Position numbers and translations under genes: made by a program
The notes under the pieces: model-generated
What the model was told of the DNA's origin: nothing
The model's database searches: none
What the model saw: the letters and a program-made list of their open reading frames with translations, nothing else
Shown: piece by piece, positions 1 through 6,663 of the stretch
Layout: the number at the start of each line of letters is the position of its first letter
Position numbering within the stretch: position 1 is the stretch's first letter
DNA from: Pedobacter soli
GTDB taxonomy: Bacteria; Bacteroidota; Bacteroidia; Sphingobacteriales; Sphingobacteriaceae
Direction: 5' to 3'
Assembly (NCBI RefSeq): GCF_900101435.1
Contig: NZ_FMZH01000001.1
Coordinates: 310,001-374,000 of the forward strand
DNA: 64,000 nt

Positions 1-288
1 TACTTTAACCTGGTGTTGCGGATATTCGTCTTCCCTGCCCTCTTTATCACCGGCACCCATCGCAAACTCACCAGCTGGAATTAAAACCATCCCTTCATGA
101 CTCAATGCTTTACCGGCGAAACTGGAAGTATCTTTTACCGCGCCGAAACGGCTGGGCATATTTTTCTCGCACGAAGCCAGCGAATCTTGTTTGTGTCTGG
201 CCTGTGCCGCTTCATCAGATGAATTGGACTGGCAGGAAAATAGGCAGAGCGAAGGCAGGAAAAAGAGTAAACGGAAAGATTTGTGCAT
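1..288 (-). CDS. Formylglycine-generating-enzyme-like lipoprotein (partial, C-terminus beyond the window)
   Basis: The reverse strand reads 96 codons from an ATG at 288 to the window edge without a stop. The N-terminus has a basic start, a hydrophobic core and a lipobox ending LFSC (Cys19), so it is probably an envelope lipoprotein. From about residue 69 it reads GMVLIPAGEFAMG followed by DEYPQHQVKV, the hallmark entry into the FGE-sulfatase (SUMF1-like) domain. True family members oxidise the sulfatase active-site Cys or Ser to formylglycine, but in Bacteroidota the fold is also used by gliding lipoproteins (GldJ/GldK), so enzymatic activity is not certain; the catalytic C-terminal cysteines are outside the window. 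A C-type sulfatase lies 6.4 kb away at 6664-8160. The + strand frame at 105-314 is only its shadow. Confidence 0.8.
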   Translation of the reverse strand, partial: MHKSFRLLFFLPSLCLFSCQSNSSDEAAQARHKQDSLASCEKNMPSRFGAVKDTSSFAGKALSHEGMVLIPAGEFAMGAGDKEGREDEYPQHQVKV

Positions 289-399
289 GTTGGGGATTAA
301 ATATTGAGCGATAAAAATATCAATTCTATTTAAAAAAGAGAAGGCAAATAATTAATTCACCTATAAATCAATACAGTTAGCAGTTTTAACGATTTTTTA

Positions 400-431
400 T
401 TTGCAGGAAATAGGTTAGAACCCTATATTTG
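400..431 (+). promoter_or_regulatory. Bacteroidota-type promoter of tRNA-Lys
   Basis: TTTG at 400-403 and TATATTTG at 424-431 are separated by 20 nt, matching the Bacteroidota primary sigma pattern TTTG-N19/20-TAnnTTTG. Transcription should begin near 437, about 35 nt ahead of the tRNA. Confidence 0.75.
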
Positions 432-471
432 CACCACTTTAAAGGAAACGGATAACGTTTTAAATAAAGAA

Positions 472-544
472 GATTCCGTAGCTCAGCTGGTAGAGCATTA
501 CACTTTTAATGTAGTGGTCCTGGGTTCGAATCCCAGCGGGATCA
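472..544 (+). tRNA. tRNA-Lys (anticodon TTT)
   Basis: A complete cloverleaf is visible. The acceptor stem pairs 472-478 (GATTCCG) with 537-543 (CGGGATC), with discriminator A544. The D-arm GCTC...GAGC holds GG in its loop. The anticodon stem 498-502/510-514 closes the loop CTTTTAA with TTT at 505-507. The T-arm is CTGGG-TTCGAAT-CCCAG. CCA is not encoded. A promoter lies at 400-431 and a terminator follows at 551. No integrase or second copy of the tRNA 3' end is seen in the window, so it is not used here as an attachment site. Confidence 0.97.
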
Positions 545-550
545 CAGAAA

Positions 551-576
551 GCCTCACAGAAATGTGGGGCTTTTTT
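551..576 (+). terminator. Rho-independent terminator of tRNA-Lys
   Basis: GCCTCACA (551-558) pairs with TGTGGGGC (563-570) over a GAAA tetraloop and is followed by six T. It starts 6 nt after the tRNA. Confidence 0.9.
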
Positions 577-889
577 GTGTTTAAAAAGTTTTGGCAGCAT
601 TCCCGGCAGCATGAATTTCAAATGCATTATAATAGCAAAAAAATATAAACTTAAAATGGCGATAAAATCGCTGATCTCTGCCATCCTCGTTATTCCAAAG
701 GAATCACTTTGTGACAAACGAGAACGATTAAGGATATTGAGCGTGTCTATGATATGCTATCTTACAGCATCGCTGTTGCTTCAATCAAGTTTTACACTAA
801 AGTTAAATAGAATTATCAAAGTTGAGCCAATGACTTCTGGCCCTACTATTGCAAAACCGCTTGTTGCCTGCATGTGCTTTTGATACCTG
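577..889. other. Spacer of 313 nt without a supported gene
   Basis: Open frames here (575-883 on +, 460-717 on -) have no family resemblance, and the minus frame reads through the tRNA. A short direct repeat GGCAGCAT occurs twice near 593-612. GTTGCCTGCA at 863-872 is the left arm of an inverted repeat whose right arm is at 1450-1459. Nothing else is recognisable. Confidence 0.5.
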
Positions 890-1414
890 CTAATTCAGTT
901 CGTCAACCCGAAAAGCCCATTCCATATATTTACCTAAGTCTTGTCGCATTATTAGATTTAATTGCCCTATATGGTGTTGGGTGTGTCGCAGGTTATAAAG
1001 TAATATTTCCAAAATTGGATAGTCCATGTCACCTTCTTGGTTTCCTTCTGTAAACCGGATGTCCAGCTTCTCATTGTCTGTCAAGCTGTCAACTAGTTTT
1101 TTGCATTTCAAACGAGTAGCTTGTAAATAATCAAGCAATTCCTGTTTGCTATAAATCTTATCAGGAATCATGTCGCCTATTGATTCTTTTGGTCTTTGGT
1201 TTGGTGGCTGAATAGTGAATGATAGAATTGGCGAAAAAGGTCTGGGTGGAATTGTAGAATAATAATCTAAGAAAACAACACTGTGATATACTAAATAATA
1301 AAATCGTTTGTTGTCTAAGAAAAAATCTACCGGGCAGTTTGAAATCACATTAATAAGCATGTCAATACTTGCTCCAAATTGTCGCCATAAACTTTCTTGT
1401 ATTTTGTTCGTCAT
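890..1414 (-). CDS. DinB superfamily protein
   Basis: 174 residues from an ATG at 1414. The sequence fits the DinB/YfiT four-helix metal-binding fold: YHSVVFLDYY near residue 48 supplies the first metal-ligand histidine, and LRHTQHHIGQL near residue 142 the C-terminal histidine pair. Family members bind divalent metal, and some are thiol transferases or stress proteins; the substrate here cannot be told. No signal peptide, so cytoplasmic. The gene stands alone between inverted arms at 863-872 and 1450-1459, next to a 46-nt hairpin and a tandem repeat, as though it were a transferred cassette. No terminator is obvious after the stop. Confidence 0.8.
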   Translation of the reverse strand: MTNKIQESLWRQFGASIDMLINVISNCPVDFFLDNKRFYYLVYHSVVFLDYYSTIPPRPFSPILSFTIQPPNQRPKESIGDMIPDKIYSKQELLDYLQATRLKCKKLVDSLTDNEKLDIRFTEGNQEGDMDYPILEILLYNLRHTQHHIGQLNLIMRQDLGKYMEWAFRVDELN

Positions 1415-1449
1415 GCTTTGTCAAAGTTTAGAATAATCTTGTTTAGCAT

Positions 1450-1502
1450 TGCAGGCAACGGAATACTGCTTTATGCACGAGGGCGATCGAAGCACTTCCG
1501 TT
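1450..1502. repeat. Inverted-repeat arm plus long imperfect hairpin beside the DinB gene
   Basis: TGCAGGCAAC (1450-1459) is the exact reverse complement of GTTGCCTGCA at 863-872 on the other side of the DinB gene. Overlapping it, AACGGAA (1457-1463) pairs with TTCCGTT (1496-1502), and inside that TGCTT (1467-1471) pairs with AAGCA (1490-1494), giving a bulged hairpin of about 46 nt. The layout resembles integron attC sites, but the RYYYAAC/GTTRRRY core is not met. Confidence 0.6.
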
Positions 1503-1708
1503 TGGCTAATCTACAAAATTTCAATAGAATTACTAATTGTCTTGTCCTGTAATAGCTTGTCGTTAAAGACTGAAAAATGGCAACAAAGAAACAAAGACAA
1601 AACACTAACATCATCCTGCAAATGTTCATCAAGTTCTCCGCTCAAACTTGCTTCAAAAGTTATTAACTATCCTTTTGACACAGTTTATTGAATAGACCCC
1701 AGTCTCAG
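1503..1708. other. AT-rich spacer without a supported gene
   Basis: The 80-codon frame at 1449-1691 runs through the hairpin and has low-complexity Ser/Lys composition. No family is recognised, and no promoter or terminator stands out. Confidence 0.4.
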
Positions 1709-2002
1709 TCTGCAAGCATAAAACTAATACCTGCAAGCATAGAACTAATACCTGCACGCATAAAACTACCACCTGCAAGCATAGAACTAACACCTGCAAG
1801 CATAGAACTGCCACCTGCACGCATAGAACTAACGCCTGCAAGCATAGAACTAATACCTGCAAGCATAAAACTACCACCTGCAAGCATAAAACTACCACCT
1901 GCACGCATAGAACTAACGCCTGCAAGCATAGAACTAACGCCTGCAAGTATAGAACTGCCACCTGCAAGCATAAAACTAACGCCTGCAAGCATAGAACAAA
2001 AT
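1709..2002. repeat. 21-bp tandem repeat, 14 units in perfect register
   Basis: Units start at 1709 and then every 21 nt up to 1982. The core of each is CTGCAAGCATAGAACTAAC, with variation confined to a few places: AAGC/ACGC, AGAAC/AAAAC, and the last positions (AATAC, CACC, AACGC, GCCAC). Because 21 is divisible by three and no unit holds a stop, frames stay open on both strands and would encode heptads such as PASIELT or LCLQVLV. Those frames have no credible start context, so this is annotated as a minisatellite rather than a gene. There are no spacers, so it is not a CRISPR array. Confidence 0.93.
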
Positions 2003-2020
2003 AAAACAACAATGGCTAAG

Positions 2021-2117
2021 ATTAGCTTCGCTGAGCACTTCGTGGTTCCCGCCTGTGCGGGAATGACGAAGTGTGGAAGAGAATAATGAAAGTCCTTCGA
2101 CTCCGCTCAGGATGACA
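2021..2117 (+). repeat. Dispersed intergenic repeat, copy 1
   Basis: The module GCTTCGCTGAGCACTTCGTG, followed by a hairpin TTCCCGCC-tgt-GCGGGAA and GATGACG-like text, recurs near 4681, 6476 and (inverted) 33252. The second module, TCCTTCGACTCCGCTCAGGA near 2092-2111, recurs near 6542. The hairpin part resembles the GGGAAT-flanked small palindromes known as dRS3 in Neisseria; any link is only by resemblance. Confidence 0.8.
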
Positions 2118-2180
2118 CCTTAACGTCTCAAACCAATTAACCATCTGGCTGCGTGGAAATTCACCAAGACTATGAGACGA

Positions 2181-2657
2181 TCATAATTGCTGAACCAGGT
2201 ATTGAAGCGGAATATCCAGTCCAATTTTCTCCAATCCCATGGCAACCACTGTTCTGAAGCGTTTTATATTGGCATTTGAAAAGAAAACCCTTCTGGTTAG
2301 CTTTTCGTATTCAGACATAGTCGGCACCACAACAATTAAAAAGAAATCAGACTCGCCGGTTACATAATAACATTGTTGAATTTCAGGTGTTTCCTTAAAG
2401 ACCTTTTTCATCTGGTCGATAAGTTCGATTTCCTCGCTAACCAGAAATATTTCGACAATGATCGTGATCTGGCTTCCGGTTAAGTTTCGGTCTATTACTG
2501 ATATATCGGCGGCAATAAAACCGTCTTCCCTGAGGCGCTTGACACGTCTTTGTACCGCAGCGGCCGATAAACCTATCTGATCACCGATATGGCGTTGCGA
2601 GGTTTGGTTATTGGCTTGCATAAAAGCCAGAATATCCAGATCAAATTTATCCAACAT
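2181..2657 (-). CDS. Lrp/AsnC family transcriptional regulator
   Basis: 158 residues, the usual family length, from ATG at 2657. Residues about 5-60 form the AsnC-type helix-turn-helix (NQTSQRHIGDQIGLSAAAVQ, then RRVKRLREDGFI). Residues about 65-150 form the RAM/Lrp effector-binding domain (ITIIVEIFLVSEE, then YYVTGESDFFLIVVV). Such proteins are dimers or octamers that sense amino acids and bind DNA. It lies 70 nt downstream of an EamA transporter on the same strand, an arrangement that suggests control of amino-acid export, though the transporter comes first and could be either target or partner. Ligand unknown. Confidence 0.9.
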   Translation of the reverse strand: MLDKFDLDILAFMQANNQTSQRHIGDQIGLSAAAVQRRVKRLREDGFIAADISVIDRNLTGSQITIIVEIFLVSEEIELIDQMKKVFKETPEIQQCYYVTGESDFFLIVVVPTMSEYEKLTRRVFFSNANIKRFRTVVAMGLEKIGLDIPLQYLVQQL

Positions 2658-2727
2658 AATGTGGTAGTGTATGAAATATAAATGAAACAGGCAATTTACA
2701 CTATAATCAAAACTATAGAAACTTTGT

Positions 2728-3615
2728 TTACTTATTCTTCGACAAGAGGAAAATGGTTGAAATAATTAATAAACTGCCAATCCAGTCGATAAGCCCGAAA
2801 GATGTTTTCAGCCATACTACAGAAATAATCACCGCTACCAATGGTTCGGCAGACGCTAACAAACTGGCTTTTTGTGCACCTATGATCTTGGCGCCGCTTA
2901 GGTAGGCATAAAATGCAATTAAGGTTCCAAGAATAATGATCACAGCCAGACTAATCACCGTTTGATAATCCCATTTTCCTTCAATAGCCCAGGGAGCATG
3001 AATAAAACAGAAAGCTACTCCACCAATGAGCATACCCCAGCCAGCTACGATTGATGCGTTATACTTTTGCATCAGCATTTTAGGCTGAAGTGAATACAGC
3101 GCCAGGGTTACGGCAGAGGCTAAACCGAAAAACAATGCTGTTGTGGAAATTGAAAGGCTATCAAACCTTCCTTGTGTAACCAGCAGAAATGTACCGAGTA
3201 TAGCAAGCAGGATAGCAATGAGTTCAAGAAATGGCGGTACACGCCTGTACTTTGCAGCAAGATACAAAGCAATAATAATGGGACCGGTAAACTGTAAAAC
3301 CGTTGCAGTTGCAGCATTCGAATGTTTTATTGCAGCAAAGTAGGTATACTGAACGCCAAGCATGCCGAAAATGCCAAAAACCAATAACGGAACAATATTC
3401 TTTTTCTCTCTCCAGATCGCCATCGTATCTGCCTTTTCCCTAAACCTGGCAAAAAGCAACAAACAGGAACCTGAAATCAGAAGCCGAACGGTGATTAACC
3501 ATTCCACATTCATATCTCTTTCATTGAAGAGAAATTGTCCAAAAGTTCCTGATATGCCCCATAGTGAAGCAGCGAGTAAAGTAAGCAGAACAGCTTGTTT
3601 ATAATTTAAATGCAT
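2728..3615 (-). CDS. EamA (drug/metabolite transporter superfamily) permease
   Basis: 295 residues with about ten hydrophobic segments in two tandem EamA halves: residues about 10-143 (starting LLTLLAASLWGISGTFGQFL) and about 157-293 (ending GSLLIISTIFLLSK). Family members are inner-membrane exporters of amino acids, metabolites or drugs; the substrate cannot be read from sequence. ATG at 3615 follows a TACTTTTG -7 element at 3649-3656. The Lrp-type gene downstream suggests an amino-acid-related substrate by association only. Confidence 0.88.
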   Translation of the reverse strand: MHLNYKQAVLLTLLAASLWGISGTFGQFLFNERDMNVEWLITVRLLISGSCLLLFARFREKADTMAIWREKKNIVPLLVFGIFGMLGVQYTYFAAIKHSNAATATVLQFTGPIIIALYLAAKYRRVPPFLELIAILLAILGTFLLVTQGRFDSLSISTTALFFGLASAVTLALYSLQPKMLMQKYNASIVAGWGMLIGGVAFCFIHAPWAIEGKWDYQTVISLAVIIILGTLIAFYAYLSGAKIIGAQKASLLASAEPLVAVIISVVWLKTSFGLIDWIGSLLIISTIFLLSKNK

Positions 3616-3648
3616 GAGTTAAAGTGCCGTCGGGTATTGTCGGCGGTG

Positions 3649-3656
3649 CAAAAGTA
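3649..3656 (-). promoter_or_regulatory. -7 promoter element of the EamA/Lrp pair
   Basis: On the minus strand this reads TACTTTTG, a match to TAnnTTTG, about 33 nt ahead of the ATG at 3615. No convincing -33 TTTG is seen. Confidence 0.5.
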
Positions 3657-3747
3657 AATCATCTCAGCGTTGTAATTTCCTTAAATATCAGCCTGAATTT
3701 GCAATTTTGACCCGCTATTAGCCAGGCGAATGGACATATCTGTCAGA

Positions 3748-4173
3748 TCAGACCTTATCCTCAAGCCTGCCACGTACTGCCTCCCGAAGCACATTTACAT
3801 CAATGTCTTTCAACGCTTTAAACTTAATGCAATAACTGGTAACTGTAGCCTTGCCAATTTTGGTGCCATAGGTTCGGGCCAGGTATTGCTTATCTTCAAG
3901 GCCCATAATGTAAACTGAAATGCCAGAAGTATTAGCACTTAAACCAATCTGATAAAAATCTTTGGTGCTGCCATCGGCATAAGTAATTGTGTAAAACCCA
4001 TAACCAATATTTGGATTGGAAACCACCTTACCTTCACTATTTTTACCATCAAGAAACCAGAGCTGTGCATCAGGCACTAAATCAATAATGATGTTGTGCA
4101 AAGTTTGCAGGTCGTTGCGTTTGGCATCGGGTTGGCTGGCAATGTAAGCTGCTATTTGGGCGGGTATGTTCAT
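3748..4173 (-). CDS. DUF1801 domain protein
   Basis: 141 residues from ATG at 4173. Residues about 15-125 follow the DUF1801 pattern: an N-terminal helix with RNDLQTLHNIIIDLVPDA, then IGYGFYTITYADGS and a conserved C-terminal strand region ISVYIMGLED. The fold is related to YdhG/YdeI-type small proteins of unknown biochemical role. No signal peptide. It stands alone, with a long repeat block starting 47 nt upstream of its start codon. Confidence 0.8.
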   Translation of the reverse strand: MNIPAQIAAYIASQPDAKRNDLQTLHNIIIDLVPDAQLWFLDGKNSEGKVVSNPNIGYGFYTITYADGSTKDFYQIGLSANTSGISVYIMGLEDKQYLARTYGTKIGKATVTSYCIKFKALKDIDVNVLREAVRGRLEDKV

Positions 4174-4220
4174 TTGAGATGATTATTTGGTGAGCCTGTT
4201 CTTACTCAAATATACAATAA

Positions 4221-4860
4221 TTGGATTGGTTTAGATCGTGACGTGAGTTTACAAATTCATCGGCTTCCCTGTCTCTGTCACCCTGAACTTGATTCAGGGT
4301 CTCTTCTTTACTGCAGTGAACTACAGAGGGATACTTCGCTGCGCTCAGCATGACAATGCGGAACAAAGGGATGTGCAAGGGTTCTGCACCATGCTATCTA
4401 CACCCTGCCTCCGGCATAGGAGATTTTCGCAGGAAAAAGCACGAAAAGCTTTGCACTGACTTCAATATCTGCACTGCCCAAGGCAGGAGCAAGCGCGTGT
4501 ATTGGCCGAAGCGTGGCAAAGCGCCTAGAGACTGCCGTCATTCAGTTTTTCGTAGGTTTTTACAAGAGAAGATCCAAGCCTTGATCTTTTGTTTCTTTTC
4601 TATCAAGAGAAAAGAAAAAGTGGTTCGGCGGCTAGCCGAGGCAAGACTGTGTGAAGGGAAAGAAAATAGCAACCGAAGTAAGCTTCGCTGAGCCCTTCGT
4701 GGTTCCAGCCCGCGCGGGAATGGACGGATCGTCAATGAGATCGCCCCCTCTCGCCGTCGCCCTGAACTCGTTTCAGGGTCTCTCATTGAAAAGTGCGAAC
4801 TGAAGAGAGGTGCTAATCCCGATGAATCGGAACAGCATGACGGCGAGGGTGAGTGGATCA
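4221..4860. repeat. Modular dispersed repeat block, copy A
   Basis: This gene-free stretch is a mosaic of modules that recur in the block at 5782-6568. (1) A start module TTGGATTGGTTT and GAGTTTACAAATTCATCG (4221-4262; compare 5783-5825). (2) CCTGAAC...TTCAGG palindrome with AGCATGAC. (3) CACCCTGCCTCCGGCATAGG near 4402 (compare 6124). (4) A hairpin 592-601/608-617 (offset 4000) with loop ATCAAG. (5) GGTTCGGCGGCTAGCCGAGG and what follows, 4622-4670. (6) GCTTCGCTGAGC with a GCGCGGGAA palindrome, 4681-4731. (7) CCTGAACTCGTTTCAGGG to GGCGAGG, 4763-4850, which in the other block lies upstream instead. The frames 4350-4691 and 4538-4861 are by-products. Confidence 0.85.
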
Positions 4861-4880
4861 ATAAAAATAAAGGAAATCAC

Positions 4881-5753
4881 CTAAACCTTCTCTCCTAAAG
4901 CCACCAGCATTTCACATGGGCCTTCAAAACTGTTTTCAGTTTCAAACTGCCCGAGTGCGCTTTCAATTTCATCCCACACCGCGGCTTTCTCTGTTTCGGA
5001 TAGGCCACTCATCATCTGATGCAAAGCCCCGAACGATTCTTTTTCGAACTGCAGGCATTCTTTGGCTGATGTGCAAATTAATGGCGCATTAACCAATACC
5101 GATGTTACCTTTTTGAAGCCTGCCATAGAAAAAGCATTTTCAATTACACCTTTTTGGCTTAAACTAAAAGGCCCCGGCTGACCAGGCAATGGAGCACGTA
5201 ATTGCGCACGGTTACGAATAATGCTTACAGGTATGGAGAAAAATGTATTCTTTTCGGGTAAAGAATAAACAATAGCTGCTATTTTACCACCGGGCTTAAG
5301 CACGCGCAACATTTCTTTCAGTGCTTTTTGCTGATCGGGAAAATAAATCAATCCCACTCTTGAAATAACCACATCAAAGGTTTCATCCTCTATCGTCAGG
5401 TTTTCGCCATCCATTACCGCGGTTTTAATATTGCTGATACCAGCCTGCACTGCCATTTGTTTCGCATATTCGAGAATATTGGCAGAAATATCGGTAGCTA
5501 AAACCTGACCTGTTGGTCCGACCCGCTTAGCTGCTGTAATAGATTGTTCGCCTGCACCGGCAGCAATATCAAGCACCTTTTGTCCAATTTTTAAGCCTGC
5601 CATATCGAGCATTTTATTGGTAGTTTCACCCAGCCAACGATGTAACAGGGGGCTCCAGCGGTACCAGGCCTCTGCGGCTTCCTGCCATTGCTGGTGCGTG
5701 GTTTGCTTATATTTTACGGGATCAAAATGTGGAAGAGTTGAATCCATAACCAT
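4881..5753 (-). CDS. Class I SAM-dependent methyltransferase (UbiE/Methyltransf_11 type)
   Basis: 290 residues. Residues about 45-165 hold the Rossmann methyltransferase core: motif I VLDIAAGAGEQS, motif II around VLATDISANILEYA, motif IV FDVVISRVGLIYF, and motif V region ALKEMLRVLKPGGKIAAIV. This is the UbiE/class I pattern. The C-terminal part (residues about 170-290) is less conserved and probably sets the substrate, which is unknown. ATG at 5753 and an in-frame ATG at 5747 (MDSTLPHF) are both possible; the second is as likely. Soluble, and flanked on both sides by repeat blocks. Confidence 0.88.
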   Translation of the reverse strand: MVMDSTLPHFDPVKYKQTTHQQWQEAAEAWYRWSPLLHRWLGETTNKMLDMAGLKIGQKVLDIAAGAGEQSITAAKRVGPTGQVLATDISANILEYAKQMAVQAGISNIKTAVMDGENLTIEDETFDVVISRVGLIYFPDQQKALKEMLRVLKPGGKIAAIVYSLPEKNTFFSIPVSIIRNRAQLRAPLPGQPGPFSLSQKGVIENAFSMAGFKKVTSVLVNAPLICTSAKECLQFEKESFGALHQMMSGLSETEKAAVWDEIESALGQFETENSFEGPCEMLVALGEKV

Positions 5754-5781
5754 AAATATTGGTGCTATTTAAATTTACTCA

Positions 5782-6568
5782 TTTGGATTGGTTTTAATTG
5801 TAAAGCGAGTTTACAAATTCATCGCTTTCTCTGCCTCTGTCAACCTGAACTTCCGCCCGGCCGGTCGGCTGATTCAGAGTCTCCTAGATACAGTGTAGAG
5901 AGATGCTGAAACAAATCCGATAGCTATCGGATCAGCATGACGGCGAGGTGATGGATATATGAGCCAGATTATCTATGCAGAAATCTACAGTACGTCACCC
6001 TGAACTTCCGCCCGGCCAGTCGGACGGGTGTTTCAGGGGCTCTTATTGAAAAGCGCGAACTAAAGAGAGGTGCTGAAACAAATCCGATAGCTATCGGATC
6101 TGCATGATGGCGAGGCGGATCCGCACCCTGCCTCCGGCATAGGAGATGATGGCAGGAGAAAACGTTAAAGCTTCTGCACAACCGTTCAAAAAGCATTACC
6201 CAAGGCAGCGTGTCTTTCCCGACTTTTCGTCAGCCTGTCCCGAAATTATTCGGGAGGGCTTGCGCTGCCGCAATAAAAGCTTTGACGATTTTATCCAACA
6301 TCAGATCCCAGCCTTGATTTATGCCCCCTTTGTTGTTGTTTTCATTGGCGGGCATGCTTTCGCTGCGCTCAGGTTTGGTTACCTTTTTATCAAGAAAAAG
6401 GTAAAAGCGGTTCGGCGGCTAGCCGAGGCAAGACTGTGTGAAGGGAAAAGAAAATAGTAACCGAAGTAAGATTAGCTTCGCTGAGCACTTCGTGGTTCCC
6501 GCCTGCGCGGGAATGACGGATCATAGCAAGGAATAACTAAAGTCCTTCGACTCCGCTCAGGAGGACAA
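5782..6568. repeat. Modular dispersed repeat block, copy B
   Basis: Longer relative of the block at 4221-4860. It opens with the same TTGGATTGGTTTT and GAGTTTACAAATTC text, 29 nt upstream of the methyltransferase start. It contains two CCTGAACTTCCGCCCGGCC modules (about 5849 and 5999), two TCCGATAGCTATCGGA palindromes (about 5916 and 6082), a TCCCGAAATTATTCGGGA hairpin near 6238, the TTACCTTTTT/AAAAAGGTAA hairpin (6379-6404, loop ATCAAG), the GGCGGCTAGCCGAGG module, the GCTTCGCTGAGCACTTCGTG module with its GCGGGAA palindrome (6475-6515), and TCCTTCGACTCCGCTCAGGA (6542-6561). No gene is supported; the 103-codon frame at 6146-6457 is a by-product. Confidence 0.85.
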
Positions 6569-6590
6569 GCTTATAAACACTCTAATAAAA

Positions 6591-6625
6591 CAAAAAAGCA
6601 GGCAATCCCATTACGGATTGCCTGC
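6591..6625 (-). terminator. Terminator of the sulfatase gene
   Basis: GCAGGCAATCC (6598-6608) and GGATTGCCTGC (6615-6625) form an 11-bp perfect stem with a 6-nt loop. On the minus strand it is followed by six T (6592-6597), 39 nt after the sulfatase stop. Confidence 0.9.
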
Positions 6626-6663
6626 CTTATGAAACGATGCTTTTCACATCAAAATGTAGCGTA

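Noticed and set aside
460..717. 85-codon minus-strand ORF
   Set aside because: It runs antisense through tRNA-Lys and its terminator. Translations of antisense tRNA (AGIRTQDHYIKSVMLYQLSY) are a known false call.
575..883. 102-codon plus-strand ORF after tRNA-Lys
   Set aside because: Begins in the terminator T run region and shows no family resemblance.
472..889. tRNA-Lys as attachment site of an integrated element
   Set aside because: No integrase and no repeated tRNA 3' end in the window.
1709..2002. CRISPR array
   Set aside because: Units abut one another with no spacers and no cas genes are near.
1688..2086. 132-codon ORF of heptads (PASIELT) and antisense frames over the same array
   Set aside because: Open frames are forced by a 21-bp repeat without stops; no start context, domain or conservation evidence.
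4350..4861. ORFs on both strands inside the repeat block
   Set aside because: They span dispersed repeat modules and encode text typical of spurious repeat translations.
6146..6457. 103-codon plus-strand ORF
   Set aside because: Lies wholly in the second repeat block, with no recognisable domain.
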